Shown here: piece after piece, positions 15,745 to 23,607 of the stretch
Layout of the letters: each line of letters begins with the position of its first letter
Position numbering within the stretch: position 1 is the first letter of the stretch
From: Ideonella sp. A 288
Lineage (GTDB): Bacteria > Pseudomonadota > Gammaproteobacteria > Burkholderiales > Burkholderiaceae_C
Length of the DNA: 47,015 nucleotides
Direction of reading: 5' to 3'
NCBI RefSeq assembly: GCF_002198735.1
Contig: NZ_MWLO01000159.1
Coordinates: 1-47,015, forward strand
Notes under the pieces: model-generated
What the model was told of the DNA's origin: nothing
Seen by the model: only the letters and a program-made list of their open reading frames with translations
Databases searched by the model: none
Made by a program: the position numbers and the translations under genes

Positions 15745-15959
15745 CAGCCGCGCGGCTGGGCCTGCGCCCAATCGAGCAGGGCGCGGCCCCAGGCCTCGGC
15801 CGTGATCGGGTCGATGTCGAAAATGGTGAAGCGGCTCTTCTCGCGGATGCGGGTGCGCAAAAGACTCATGCCTTCGCCGTCGAAGTCGATCTGCTGCAGT
15901 TCGATCTCCTGCCCGCCCAGAGGCGCGCGCAGAGAGGCCAGTGACGTGAGTCGGGTCAT
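15744..15959 (-). CDS. Small 71-aa protein leading the accessory operon
   Basis: The protein begins MTRLTSLASLRAPLGGQEIE and contains SRFTIFDIDPITAEAWGRALLDWA. The compact beta-then-helix pattern suggests a small folded domain. No cysteine and no signal peptide. It has no recognised family. It is the first gene divergent from dsrA, coupled to the cas6-like gene by TGATG. The ATG at 15959 coincides with the start predicted from the promoter at 15966-15995, so the transcript may be leaderless; no in-frame upstream start exists. Confidence 0.65.
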   Translation of the reverse strand: MTRLTSLASLRAPLGGQEIELQQIDFDGEGMSLLRTRIREKSRFTIFDIDPITAEAWGRALLDWAQAQPRG

Positions 15960-15965
15960 CCGGGC

Positions 15966-16063
15966 ATTGAGCCTGCGACGGCGGCACGGCGTCCATACCC
16001 GGTACGGGTGACCGGCCCATACCCCTTTCGGGTAGTGCCGGCACTGCCCGCAAGGTCTATCGT
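15966..16063. promoter_or_regulatory. Divergent dsrA / accessory-operon promoter region with two shared dyads
   Basis: Dyads ACCCGGTACGGGT (15997-16009) and ACCCCTTTCGGGT (16021-16033) lie 24 bp apart. Reading left on the minus strand, the first dyad is followed after two bases by TGGACG (15990-15995), an 18-bp spacer and CTCAAT (15966-15971). Reading right, the second dyad is followed after two bases by GTGCCG (16034-16039), an 18-bp spacer and TATCGT (16058-16063). The same dyad pair thus has identical geometry toward both operons. TACCCCT matches the NarL heptamer TACYYMT. The left-facing -35/-10 match the tusA and tauE promoters well; the right-facing ones are weaker. Confidence 0.6.
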
Positions 16064-16177
16064 GACCTACCCCTCCCGAGGGATGGCGCGGCGCAGACCG
16101 TGGCCCCAACATTCGCCGCCATGCCACCCAACCGCCTGGGTTGTGGTGCAGGTGCCCCGAACACAGGAGACAAGCTT

Positions 16178-17476
16178 ATGGCCAAGAAGCCGCACGACAC
16201 GCCGATGCTCGACGAGCTGGAGAGCGGCCCCTGGCCGAGCTTCGTCACCGGCCTGAAGCGCCTGGCCCAGGACAAGGACTACATGGTCGACCTGATGGGT
16301 CAGCTGGAGACGTCCTACCGCACCAAGAAGGGTTACTGGAAGGGCGGCACGGTGGGCGTGTTCGGCTACGGCGGCGGCGTGATCCCGCGCTTCACCGAGC
16401 TGAAGAACGAGGACAACACGCCGGTGTACCCCGACGCGGCCGAGTTCCACACGCTGCGCGTGCAGCCGCCGGCCGGCATGCACTACACCACCGACGTGCT
16501 GCGCAAGATGTGCGACATCTGGGAGAAGCACGGCTCGGGCCTGATCGCCTTCCACGGCCAGAGCGGCGACATCATGTTCCAGGGCGCCAAGACCGACAAG
16601 GTGCAGGACGCCTTCGACGAGCTGAACGAGCTGGGCTTCGACCTCGGCGGCGCCGGCCCGGCGGTGCGCACCAGCATGAGCTGCGTGGGCGCGGCGCGCT
16701 GCGAACAGAGCTGCTACGACGAGGCGCGTGCGCACCGGCAGGTCATCAACACCTTCCTCGACGACATCCACCGCCCGGCCCTGCCCTACAAGTTCAAGTT
16801 CAAGTTCAGCGGCTGCGGCAACGACTGCATGAACTCCATCCAGCGCTCGGACATGGCCGTCATCGGCACCTGGCGCGACAACATGCGCACTGACGAGGCG
16901 CTGGCCCGCAAGTGGTTCGACGCGCACGGCATGAACGAACTGGTGAACAACGTGATCACACGCTGCCCCACCAAGACGATCCTGCTGAAGGAGATCAAGG
17001 ATGTCGACACGGGTGATCGCATCTCGAGCGTGAAGCTCAGCGACACCCATGCGCTGGAGATCGACAACAGCAACTGCGTGCGCTGCATGCACTGCATCAA
17101 CGTGATGACCGGCGCACTGGCGCACGGCACCGACACCGGCGCCACCATCCTCATCGGCGGCAAGCGCACGCTGAAGATCGGCGACCTGATGGGCACGGTG
17201 GTGGTGCCCTTCATGCCGCTGAAGACCGACGAGGACTACGAGGCGCTGGTCGAACTGGGCCAGAAGGTGATCGACTTCTTCGCCGAGAACGCACTCGAGC
17301 ACGAGCGCACCGGCGAGATGATCGAGCGCATCGGCCTGGTCAACTTCCTCGAAGGCATCGGGGTGGAGATCGACGCCAACATGGTGTCCACACCGCGCAC
17401 CAACCCCTACGTGAACACCGCCGGCTGGGACGACGAAGTCGCCCGCATCAACGCCAAGAAGCAATCGGCAGCCTGA
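16178..17476 (+). CDS. dsrA: Dissimilatory sulfite reductase alpha subunit (oxidative type)
   Basis: The 432-residue subunit of the sirohaem enzyme runs in reverse here, oxidising sulfane sulfur to sulfite. Sirohaem/[4Fe-4S] ligands are visible as C169-x5-C175 and C213-x3-C217 (SGCGNDC). A ferredoxin insert is marked by C300, C303 and C306. The ATG at 16178 is preceded by AGGAGA; the upstream in-frame start at 16100 was rejected because it lacks a ribosome binding site. The leader from the predicted start is about 108 nt. The oxidative direction is inferred from dsrEFH and dsrL in the same cluster. Confidence 0.97.
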   Translation: MAKKPHDTPMLDELESGPWPSFVTGLKRLAQDKDYMVDLMGQLETSYRTKKGYWKGGTVGVFGYGGGVIPRFTELKNEDNTPVYPDAAEFHTLRVQPPAGMHYTTDVLRKMCDIWEKHGSGLIAFHGQSGDIMFQGAKTDKVQDAFDELNELGFDLGGAGPAVRTSMSCVGAARCEQSCYDEARAHRQVINTFLDDIHRPALPYKFKFKFSGCGNDCMNSIQRSDMAVIGTWRDNMRTDEALARKWFDAHGMNELVNNVITRCPTKTILLKEIKDVDTGDRISSVKLSDTHALEIDNSNCVRCMHCINVMTGALAHGTDTGATILIGGKRTLKIGDLMGTVVVPFMPLKTDEDYEALVELGQKVIDFFAENALEHERTGEMIERIGLVNFLEGIGVEIDANMVSTPRTNPYVNTAGWDDEVARINAKKQSAA

Positions 17477-17491
17477 CCAGGAGACCACGAC

Positions 17492-18559
17492 ATGGCCATG
17501 CGTCCCCCCATCGAAAGCGGCGTGCCGGACAACAAGCAGTACCTGCACCCCACCCTGCTGAAGAACTACGGCAACTGGAAATGGCATGACCGGCCCCGGC
17601 CGGGCGTGCTGCACCACGTCTCGCACACTGGCGACGAGGTGTGGAGCGTGCGCGCCGGCACGCAGCGGCAGATGGACGTCTACACCATCCGCAAGCTCTG
17701 CGACATCGCCGACACCTATGCCGAAGGGCATGTGCGCTTCACCATCCGCTCGAACATCGAGTTCATGGTCAGCGACCCGAACAAGGTGGCGCCGCTGATC
17801 GAGGCCCTGACGAGCAACGGCTTCCCGGTGGGTGGCACCGGCAACTCGGTGTCGATGATCGCCCACACCCAGGGCTGGCTGCACTGCGACATCCCCGGCA
17901 CCGACGCCTCCGGCGCGGTGAAGGCGCTGATGGACGACCTGTACGCCGAGTTCATCCGCGAGGACATGCCCAACCGCGTGCACCTCTCGACCAGCTGCTG
18001 CGAGATCAACTGCGGCGGCCAGGCCGACATCGCCATCATCGTGCAGCACACCAAGCCGCCGAAGATCAACCACGACCTGGTGGCCAACGTCTGCGAGCGG
18101 CCCGCGGTGGTGGCGCGCTGCCCGGTGGCGGCCATCCGCCCGGCTCTGGTCAACGGCAAGCCCTCGCTCGAGGTGGACGAGAAGAAATGCATCTGCTGCG
18201 GCGCCTGCTACCCCCCGTGCCCGCCGATGCAGATCAACGACCCCGAGCACAGCAAGCTGGCCATCTGGGTGGGCGGCAAGAACAGCAATGCCCGCGGCAA
18301 GCCCACCTTCATGAAGATGGTGGCCTCGGGCCTGCCCAACAACCCGCCGCGCTGGCCCGAGGTGTCGGCCATGGTGAAGAAGATCCTCTACACCTACAAG
18401 GAAGACGCCCGCTCGTGGGAGCGCCTGTCCGACTGGGTGGAGCGCATCGGCTGGCCGCGCTTCTTCGAGAAGTGCGACCTGCCCTTCACCAAGTACCTGA
18501 TCGACGACTGGCGGGGCTCACGTGCGAACCTCAACGCGTCGACGCACATCCGCTTCTGA
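17492..18559 (+). CDS. dsrB: Dissimilatory sulfite reductase beta subunit
   Basis: The 355-residue partner of DsrA forms the alpha2-beta2 enzyme. The cofactor motif STSCCEINCGG supplies C169, C170 and C174, with an earlier C132, and KKCICCGACYPPC (from 231) binds the ferredoxin-type cluster. Length and motif spacing match the family. It follows dsrA by 15 bases with AGGAG upstream of the ATG. Confidence 0.97.
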   Translation: MAMRPPIESGVPDNKQYLHPTLLKNYGNWKWHDRPRPGVLHHVSHTGDEVWSVRAGTQRQMDVYTIRKLCDIADTYAEGHVRFTIRSNIEFMVSDPNKVAPLIEALTSNGFPVGGTGNSVSMIAHTQGWLHCDIPGTDASGAVKALMDDLYAEFIREDMPNRVHLSTSCCEINCGGQADIAIIVQHTKPPKINHDLVANVCERPAVVARCPVAAIRPALVNGKPSLEVDEKKCICCGACYPPCPPMQINDPEHSKLAIWVGGKNSNARGKPTFMKMVASGLPNNPPRWPEVSAMVKKILYTYKEDARSWERLSDWVERIGWPRFFEKCDLPFTKYLIDDWRGSRANLNASTHIRF

Positions 18560-18574
18560 CCAGGACGCGTCGAC

Positions 18575-18934
18575 ATGAAGCTAGGTTTGCTCGTCAGCGA
18601 AGGCCCGTACACGCACCAGGCCAGCGACACCGCGTACCAGTTCGCCAAGGCCGCGATCGAGAAGGGCCACGAGATCCAGCGCGTGTTCTTCTATCACGAT
18701 GGCGTCTACAACGCGACGCGCCTCACCGAGCCGCCGCAGGACGACCGCCACGTAGTCAACCGCTGGTCGGCGCTGAAGGCCGAGCACGGCGTCGACTTGG
18801 TGGTGTGCGTGGCCGCAGCGCTGCGCCGCGGCATCAAGGACGAGGTGCTGGCGCCCGGCTTCCGCATCTCGGGCCTGGGGCAACTGGTCGACAGTGGCAT
18901 CAAGGCCGACCGCATGGTCACTTTCGGGGACTGA
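18575..18934 (+). CDS. dsrE: DsrE subunit of the DsrEFH sulfur-transfer complex
   Basis: The 119-residue protein begins MKLGLLVSEGPYTHQ and has the reactive cysteine in the segment LVVCVAAALRRGI (about C78), the position that carries persulfide in the family. DsrEFH is a cytoplasmic hexamer that takes sulfur from TusA and donates it to DsrC. Its presence is diagnostic for sulfur oxidisers rather than sulfate reducers. Spaced 15 bases from dsrB and two bases from dsrF. Confidence 0.95.
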   Translation: MKLGLLVSEGPYTHQASDTAYQFAKAAIEKGHEIQRVFFYHDGVYNATRLTEPPQDDRHVVNRWSALKAEHGVDLVVCVAAALRRGIKDEVLAPGFRISGLGQLVDSGIKADRMVTFGD

Positions 18935-18935
18935 C

Positions 18936-19298
18936 GTGAGCACCAAGAAATTCATGTTCGTCAACCGCAAGGCCCCCTACGGCACGATCTACGCGCTGGA
19001 GAGCCTGGAGGTGGTGCTGATCACCGCCACCTTCGACCAGGACGTGAGCCTGGTGTTCCTCGACGACGGCGTCTACGAGCTGGTCAAGGGCCAGGACACC
19101 AAGGGCATCGGCATCAAGAACCACTCGAAAACCTACCGCGCGCTCGACGGCTACGACGTCGAGAAGCTGTACGTCGAGCGCGAGTCGATGGACGCACGCG
19201 GCCTGACCGAGGACGACCTGCTGGTCGACGTGCAGGTGCTGTCGTCGGCCGAGATGGCCGACCTGATGGCCGAGCAGGACGTGGTCCTTTCCTTCTGA
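18936..19298 (+). CDS. dsrF: DsrF subunit of the DsrEFH complex
   Basis: The 120-residue protein starts at a GTG directly after the dsrE stop (one base between), giving MSTKKFMFVNRKAPYG, the expected family start. Upstream in-frame starts would overlap dsrE. Unlike DsrE and DsrH, it has no cysteine, consistent with a structural role. The core ALESLEVVLITATFDQ matches DsrF. Confidence 0.93.
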   Translation: MSTKKFMFVNRKAPYGTIYALESLEVVLITATFDQDVSLVFLDDGVYELVKGQDTKGIGIKNHSKTYRALDGYDVEKLYVERESMDARGLTEDDLLVDVQVLSSAEMADLMAEQDVVLSF

Positions 19299-19306
19299 GG
19301 CGCGCC

Positions 19307-19606
19307 ATGCTGCACATCGTCAACAAATCCCACCTGCAGACCCACTCGCTGGGCAGCTGCCTTCGGCTGGCCAAGCCCGGATCGGCCCTGCTGCTGATCG
19401 AGGACGCGGTCTACGCCGCCACCACCCAGGGTGCCAGCGCCTCCGGCATCGCCGGGGCCCTGGCGCAGCTGAAGGTCTACGCCCTGCAGCCCGACGTCGA
19501 TGCGCGCGGCATGGCCGGCAAGCTGGTCGACGGCGTCACGCCGGTCGACTACGCCGGCTTCGTCGACCTGGTCACCGAGCACCCGAACAACCAGTCCTGG
19601 CTGTAG
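19307..19606 (+). CDS. dsrH: DsrH subunit of the DsrEFH complex
   Basis: The 99-residue protein begins MLHIVNKSHLQTHSLGSCLR, with the conserved cysteine at residue 18 that can bind sulfur in other DsrH proteins. It ends in the typical NNQSWL. It completes the EFH trio and is eight bases from dsrF. Confidence 0.94.
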   Translation: MLHIVNKSHLQTHSLGSCLRLAKPGSALLLIEDAVYAATTQGASASGIAGALAQLKVYALQPDVDARGMAGKLVDGVTPVDYAGFVDLVTEHPNNQSWL

Positions 19607-19635
19607 CCAGGATCATTCCCCGAAGGAGAGACCCC

Positions 19636-19968
19636 ATGGGCATCGAAGTCAACGGCACCACCTACGAGACCGACGAAGAAGGCTATCTGCTGAACCTGGC
19701 CGACTGGAACGAGGACATCGGCAAGGTGCTGGCACAGGGCGAGAACGTCGAGATGACGCCCAGCCATTGGGAAGTGGTGAACTTCCTGCGCGACTACTAC
19801 AACGAGTACCAGATCGCTCCGGCGGTGCGCGTGCTCACCAAGGCCATCGGCAAGCAGCTCGGACCGGACAAGGGCAACAGCAAGTACCTGTACGAACTGT
19901 TCCCCTACGGCCCGGCCAAGCAGGCCTGCAAGATCGCCGGCCTGCCCAAGCCGACGGGCTGCGTCTAG
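19636..19968 (+). CDS. dsrC: DsrC, canonical two-cysteine sulfur carrier
   Basis: The 110-residue protein carries both functional cysteines in the flexible C-terminal arm: CysB at 98 (KQACKIAG) and CysA at 109 (penultimate, PTGCV), eleven residues apart as in true DsrC. It receives sulfur from DsrEFH, presents it as a trisulfide or persulfide to DsrAB and is recycled by DsrK of the membrane complex. AAGGAG precedes the ATG. Two variant paralogues in the window lack one or both cysteines. Confidence 0.97.
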   Translation: MGIEVNGTTYETDEEGYLLNLADWNEDIGKVLAQGENVEMTPSHWEVVNFLRDYYNEYQIAPAVRVLTKAIGKQLGPDKGNSKYLYELFPYGPAKQACKIAGLPKPTGCV

Positions 19969-20038
19969 TCCTCCAGTCCCCGCAAGGCACGCGCGTCGAG
20001 CCCCCACGCGCAGCGCGAGCCTGCCCGAACACCCCACC

Positions 20039-20767
20039 ATGTCCGCCCTGTCGATCGCCTACGCCGCGCTCTTCTATGCCGCCACCGCGATGCTCGTCAT
20101 CGGCGTGGCGCTGAAGATCCGCAGCTACGCCGGTGCGCCAGCGCCATTGAAGATCCCGACCACGCCGGCACCCACGACGACCGGCGGGGTGGCGCTGAGG
20201 ATGACGCGCGAGGTGGTGTTCTTCGAGAGCCTGTTCAAGGGCAGCAAGTGGACCTGGCTGTTCGGCTGGATGTTCCACGCGGCGCTGCTGCTGGTGCTGC
20301 TGCGCCACGCCCGCTACTTCCAGCAGCCGGTGTGGGACGTGATCGCCTTCGTGCAGCCCTTCGGCACCTACGCCGGCTTCGCGATGGTGGCGGGCCTGGG
20401 GGGGCTGTGGGCGCGCCGCGTGCTGGTGGACCGCGTGCGCTACATCTCCACCCCCTCCGACCACCTGCACCTGGCGCTGCTCGTCGCCATCGGCCTCACC
20501 GGCCTGGGGATGCGCTTCGTCTCGCACACCGACATCGTCGCGGTCAAGGCTTTCATGCTGGGCCTGATGCGGCTGGACGTGCAACCCCTGCCAGCCGACC
20601 CGTTGCTGCTGGTGCACCTGGCCCTGGTTGCGCTGCTGATGATCGTCTTCCCCATCAGCAAGCTGCTGCACGCGCCGGGCCTGTTCTTCAGCCCCACCCG
20701 CAACCAGGCCGACACCTCGCGCGAGGCACGGCACGTGTCCGCCTGGGCTGCCGCCCTCGACAAGTAA
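20039..20767 (+). CDS. dsrM: DsrM, membrane cytochrome b subunit of DsrMKJOP
   Basis: The 242-residue NarI-like protein has five or so transmembrane segments, with histidines in FHAALLLVLLRH, SDHLHLALL and VHLALVAL placed to hold haem b. It links the quinone pool to DsrK. A 70-base gap after dsrC contains a short GCGCGT/ACGCGC inverted repeat (19991-20011) that could act as a weak hairpin between the abundant dsrC message and the membrane-complex genes. Confidence 0.93.
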   Translation: MSALSIAYAALFYAATAMLVIGVALKIRSYAGAPAPLKIPTTPAPTTTGGVALRMTREVVFFESLFKGSKWTWLFGWMFHAALLLVLLRHARYFQQPVWDVIAFVQPFGTYAGFAMVAGLGGLWARRVLVDRVRYISTPSDHLHLALLVAIGLTGLGMRFVSHTDIVAVKAFMLGLMRLDVQPLPADPLLLVHLALVALLMIVFPISKLLHAPGLFFSPTRNQADTSREARHVSAWAAALDK

Positions 20768-20780
20768 GGCGCCGAACGCC

Positions 20781-22277
20781 ATGGCCACCGCCGCCTTCGA
20801 CACGCCGAAGCTCAAGCCCTACCCGGTCATCCCGCTGGTGGCCGAGGGCTCGATGGCGCACCTCAAGCCCTATGTCGCGTCGCCCAAGATCCAGGAGGCC
20901 GTGGGCTTCCCGGGCGAGCTGACCGAGGGCTGGGAGCAGCGTGCCATCGCCCGCATGGGCGAACTGCTGGGCAAGTACCGCAGCCTGCGCGTCTACATGG
21001 ACGCCTGCGTGCACTGCGGCGCCTGCTCGGACAAGTGCCACTACTTCCTGGGCACCGGCGACCCGAAGAACATGCCGGTGGCGCGGCAGGACCTGATGCG
21101 CGCGGTGTACCGCCGCTACTTCACCTTCGCCGGCAAGCACTTCCCCAAGCTGGTGGGCGCGGTGGACATGAGCAAGGACGTGCTCGACCAGTGGTGGAGC
21201 TACTACAACCAATGCTCCGAGTGCCGGCGCTGCAGCGTGTTCTGCCCCTACGGCATCGACACCGCCGAGATCACCATGGCCGCGCGCGAGATCATGGATT
21301 CGGTGGGCCTGGGCCAGAAGTACGCCAACGAGATCATCGGCAAGGTGCACCGCATCGGCAACAACCTGGGCATCCCCGGCCCCGCGCTGGAAGACACCCT
21401 GCTGGGGCTGGAGGAAGACACCAAGGAAGAGACCGGCCTGGACGTGCGCTTCCCACTCGACGTCGAGGGGGCCGAGGTGCTGCTGGTCACGCCCAGCGCC
21501 GACTTCTTCTCCGAGCCGCACGTCGAAAGCCTGATCGGCTACGCCAAGGTCTTCCACGCCGCCGGCATCAGCTGGACGCTCTCCTCGAAAGCCAGCGAAG
21601 CCGGCAACTTCGGCCTGTTCATCGGCAACTACGAGCAGATGCGCAGCATCTCGATGCGCGTGAAGGAAGCCGCGCAAGAGCTGGGCGTCAAGCGCATCGT
21701 GGTCGGCGAATGCGGCCACGCCTGGCGCGTCGCCTACAGCTTCTGGAACACGCTGATCGGCCCCTTCGACTGGCTGGACCCGCGCTACCCGGTGCCGCAG
21801 CACATCTGCGAGTTCACCTACGACCTGATCCAGCGCGGCGCGCTGAGGTTCGACAAAGAGAAGAACGACGACCGCATCATCACCTTCCACGACTCGTGCA
21901 ACGTGGCCCGCGCCTCGCGCATGGGCAGCATGCCGGGCGGCCAGTTCGTGATCCCGCGCGAGATCATCAAGGCGGTGGCCAACCGCTTCCACGACATGGC
22001 GCCGGGCACGATCCACGAATCCACCTTCTGCTGCGGCGGTGGCGGCGGACTGCTCACCGACGACCTGCTCGAGCTGCGCGTCAAGGGGGCGCTGCCGCGC
22101 ATGGAGGCGCTCAAGAGCGTCGTCGACGAGCACGGGGTGAACTTCATGGCCACCATCTGTGCCATCTGCAAGGCGCAGTTCAGCAAGGTGCTGCCGTACT
22201 ACGGCTTCAACATGAGCATGGTCGGCGGCGTGCACCAGTTGGTCAGCAAGGCGATCCGCCTTGGTGACCCCCAATAG
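20781..22277 (+). CDS. dsrK: DsrK, HdrD-like iron-sulfur subunit of DsrMKJOP
   Basis: The 498-residue cytoplasmic subunit has two ferredoxin motifs near the N-terminus (CVHCGACSDKCH and CSECRRCSVFCP) and heterodisulfide-reductase-like CCG elements, including FCCGGGGG and a final CAICKAQF, that hold the noncubane [4Fe-4S] centre. It is believed to act on the DsrC trisulfide. It follows dsrM by 13 bases and precedes an SQR-like gene rather than dsrL. Confidence 0.95.
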   Translation: MATAAFDTPKLKPYPVIPLVAEGSMAHLKPYVASPKIQEAVGFPGELTEGWEQRAIARMGELLGKYRSLRVYMDACVHCGACSDKCHYFLGTGDPKNMPVARQDLMRAVYRRYFTFAGKHFPKLVGAVDMSKDVLDQWWSYYNQCSECRRCSVFCPYGIDTAEITMAAREIMDSVGLGQKYANEIIGKVHRIGNNLGIPGPALEDTLLGLEEDTKEETGLDVRFPLDVEGAEVLLVTPSADFFSEPHVESLIGYAKVFHAAGISWTLSSKASEAGNFGLFIGNYEQMRSISMRVKEAAQELGVKRIVVGECGHAWRVAYSFWNTLIGPFDWLDPRYPVPQHICEFTYDLIQRGALRFDKEKNDDRIITFHDSCNVARASRMGSMPGGQFVIPREIIKAVANRFHDMAPGTIHESTFCCGGGGGLLTDDLLELRVKGALPRMEALKSVVDEHGVNFMATICAICKAQFSKVLPYYGFNMSMVGGVHQLVSKAIRLGDPQ

Positions 22278-22294
22278 GCCACCAGGAGACACTC

Positions 22295-23584
22295 ATGGCC
22301 CACATCGTCATCATGGGCGCCGGCATCGGCGGCATGCCCGCGGCCTACGAGATTCGAGAGAAGCTGCCCAAGGAACACAAGGTCACCGTGATCAACGCGG
22401 TGGACTTCTTCCAGTTCGTACCCTCGAACCCCTGGCTGGCGGTGGGCTGGCGCAAGGCCGACGAGCTGATGCTGAAGGTGGGCCCGCTGCTGGCGCGCAA
22501 AGGCATCGACTTCATTGCCAAGTTGGTGACCAAGATCGACCCCGAGGCCAATCGCCTGGAATTGGCCGACGGTCAGAGCGTGGGCTACGACTACCTGGTG
22601 ATCACCACCGGCCCCAAGCTCAGCTTCGCCGAAGTGCCCGGCGCAGGGCCGACGCATTCCGGCGGCGGCGGCCACACCCACTCGGTGTGCACGGTGTCGC
22701 ACGCCGAGGCCTTCTGGGCCGACTACCAGAAGTTCCTCGAGAACCCCGGCCCGGTGGTCATCGGCGCGATGCCGATGGCCAGCTGCTTCGGCCCGGCCTA
22801 CGAGTTCGCCTTCATCCTCGACACCGACCTGCGCCGCCGCAAGCTGCGCAACAAGGTGCCCATCACCTTCGTCACCAGCGAGCCCTACATCGGCCACCTG
22901 GGCCTGGGCGGCGTGGGCGACTCGAAGAGCATGCTCGAGTCGGAGATGCGCAACCGCGACATGAAGTGGATCACCAACGCCAAGACCACCAAGGTGGAGG
23001 AAGGCAAGCTGTTCACGACCCAGCTCGACGACCTCGGCAACGTGTTCAAGGAGCACGAGGTGCCGTTCAAGCTGGCGATGATGCTGCCGGCCTTCAAGGG
23101 CGTGGACGCCGTGGCCGCCGTGCCCAACCTGTGCAATCCGCGCGGCTTCGTCCTCATCGACGACTACCAGCGCAGCAAGGCCTACAAGAACATCTTCTCG
23201 GCCGGCGTGTGCGTGGCCATCCCTCCGGTGGAGGTGACACCGGTGCCCACCGGCGCGCCCAAGACCGGCTACATGATCGAGACCATGGTCACGGCGATCG
23301 TGCACAACATCGCCGACGAGCTGAACGGCAGCACCGCCAGCACCAAGGGCACCTGGAACGCGATCTGTCTGGCCGACATGGGCGACACCGGCGCGGCCTT
23401 TGTCGCGCTGCCGCAGATCCCGCCGCGCAACGTCAACTGGTTCAAGAAAGGCAAGTGGGTGCACCTGGCCAAGATTGCCTACGAGAAGTACTTCATGCGC
23501 AAGATGAAGACCGGCAACTCCGAACCGATCTACGAGAAGTACATCCTCAAGGCGCTCGGCATCATGCGCCTGACAGGCAAGTGA
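22295..23584 (+). CDS. Sulfide:quinone oxidoreductase-like flavoprotein within the dsr cluster
   Basis: The 429-residue protein has an N-terminal FAD fold (IVIMGAGIGGMPAA) and the SQR hallmark MASCFGPAYEF. Cysteines at 132, 164 and 358 correspond in spacing to the three catalytic cysteines of well-studied SQRs, so activity on sulfide or polysulfide is plausible. It lacks an export signal; a C-terminal amphipathic region (GKWVHLAKIAYEKYFMRKM) could seat it on the membrane. It replaces the usual direct dsrK-dsrL junction, with 17 and 23 base gaps. It may oxidise sulfide released by DsrAB or DsrL to feed electrons to quinone. The family is clear; the exact SQR type is not. Confidence 0.85.
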   Translation: MAHIVIMGAGIGGMPAAYEIREKLPKEHKVTVINAVDFFQFVPSNPWLAVGWRKADELMLKVGPLLARKGIDFIAKLVTKIDPEANRLELADGQSVGYDYLVITTGPKLSFAEVPGAGPTHSGGGGHTHSVCTVSHAEAFWADYQKFLENPGPVVIGAMPMASCFGPAYEFAFILDTDLRRRKLRNKVPITFVTSEPYIGHLGLGGVGDSKSMLESEMRNRDMKWITNAKTTKVEEGKLFTTQLDDLGNVFKEHEVPFKLAMMLPAFKGVDAVAAVPNLCNPRGFVLIDDYQRSKAYKNIFSAGVCVAIPPVEVTPVPTGAPKTGYMIETMVTAIVHNIADELNGSTASTKGTWNAICLADMGDTGAAFVALPQIPPRNVNWFKKGKWVHLAKIAYEKYFMRKMKTGNSEPIYEKYILKALGIMRLTGK

Positions 23585-23607
23585 CGCGTCCCACGCTGGA
23601 GAATCCC

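Noticed and set aside
15118-15960. A CRISPR array near the cas6-like gene
   Set aside because: I looked for regularly spaced repeats of 20-40 bases across the window, especially 8700-9450 and 15960-16177, and saw none.
16100-16177. Earlier start for dsrA
   Set aside because: No ribosome binding site precedes 16100, whereas AGGAGA precedes the ATG at 16178, which gives a normal DsrA N-terminus.
22261-23607. N-terminal extension of dsrL across the SQR-like gene (a fusion protein)
   Set aside because: The open frame is only a shadow; the SQR-like gene is read in another frame and the dsrL ATG at 23608 gives the usual DsrL start.
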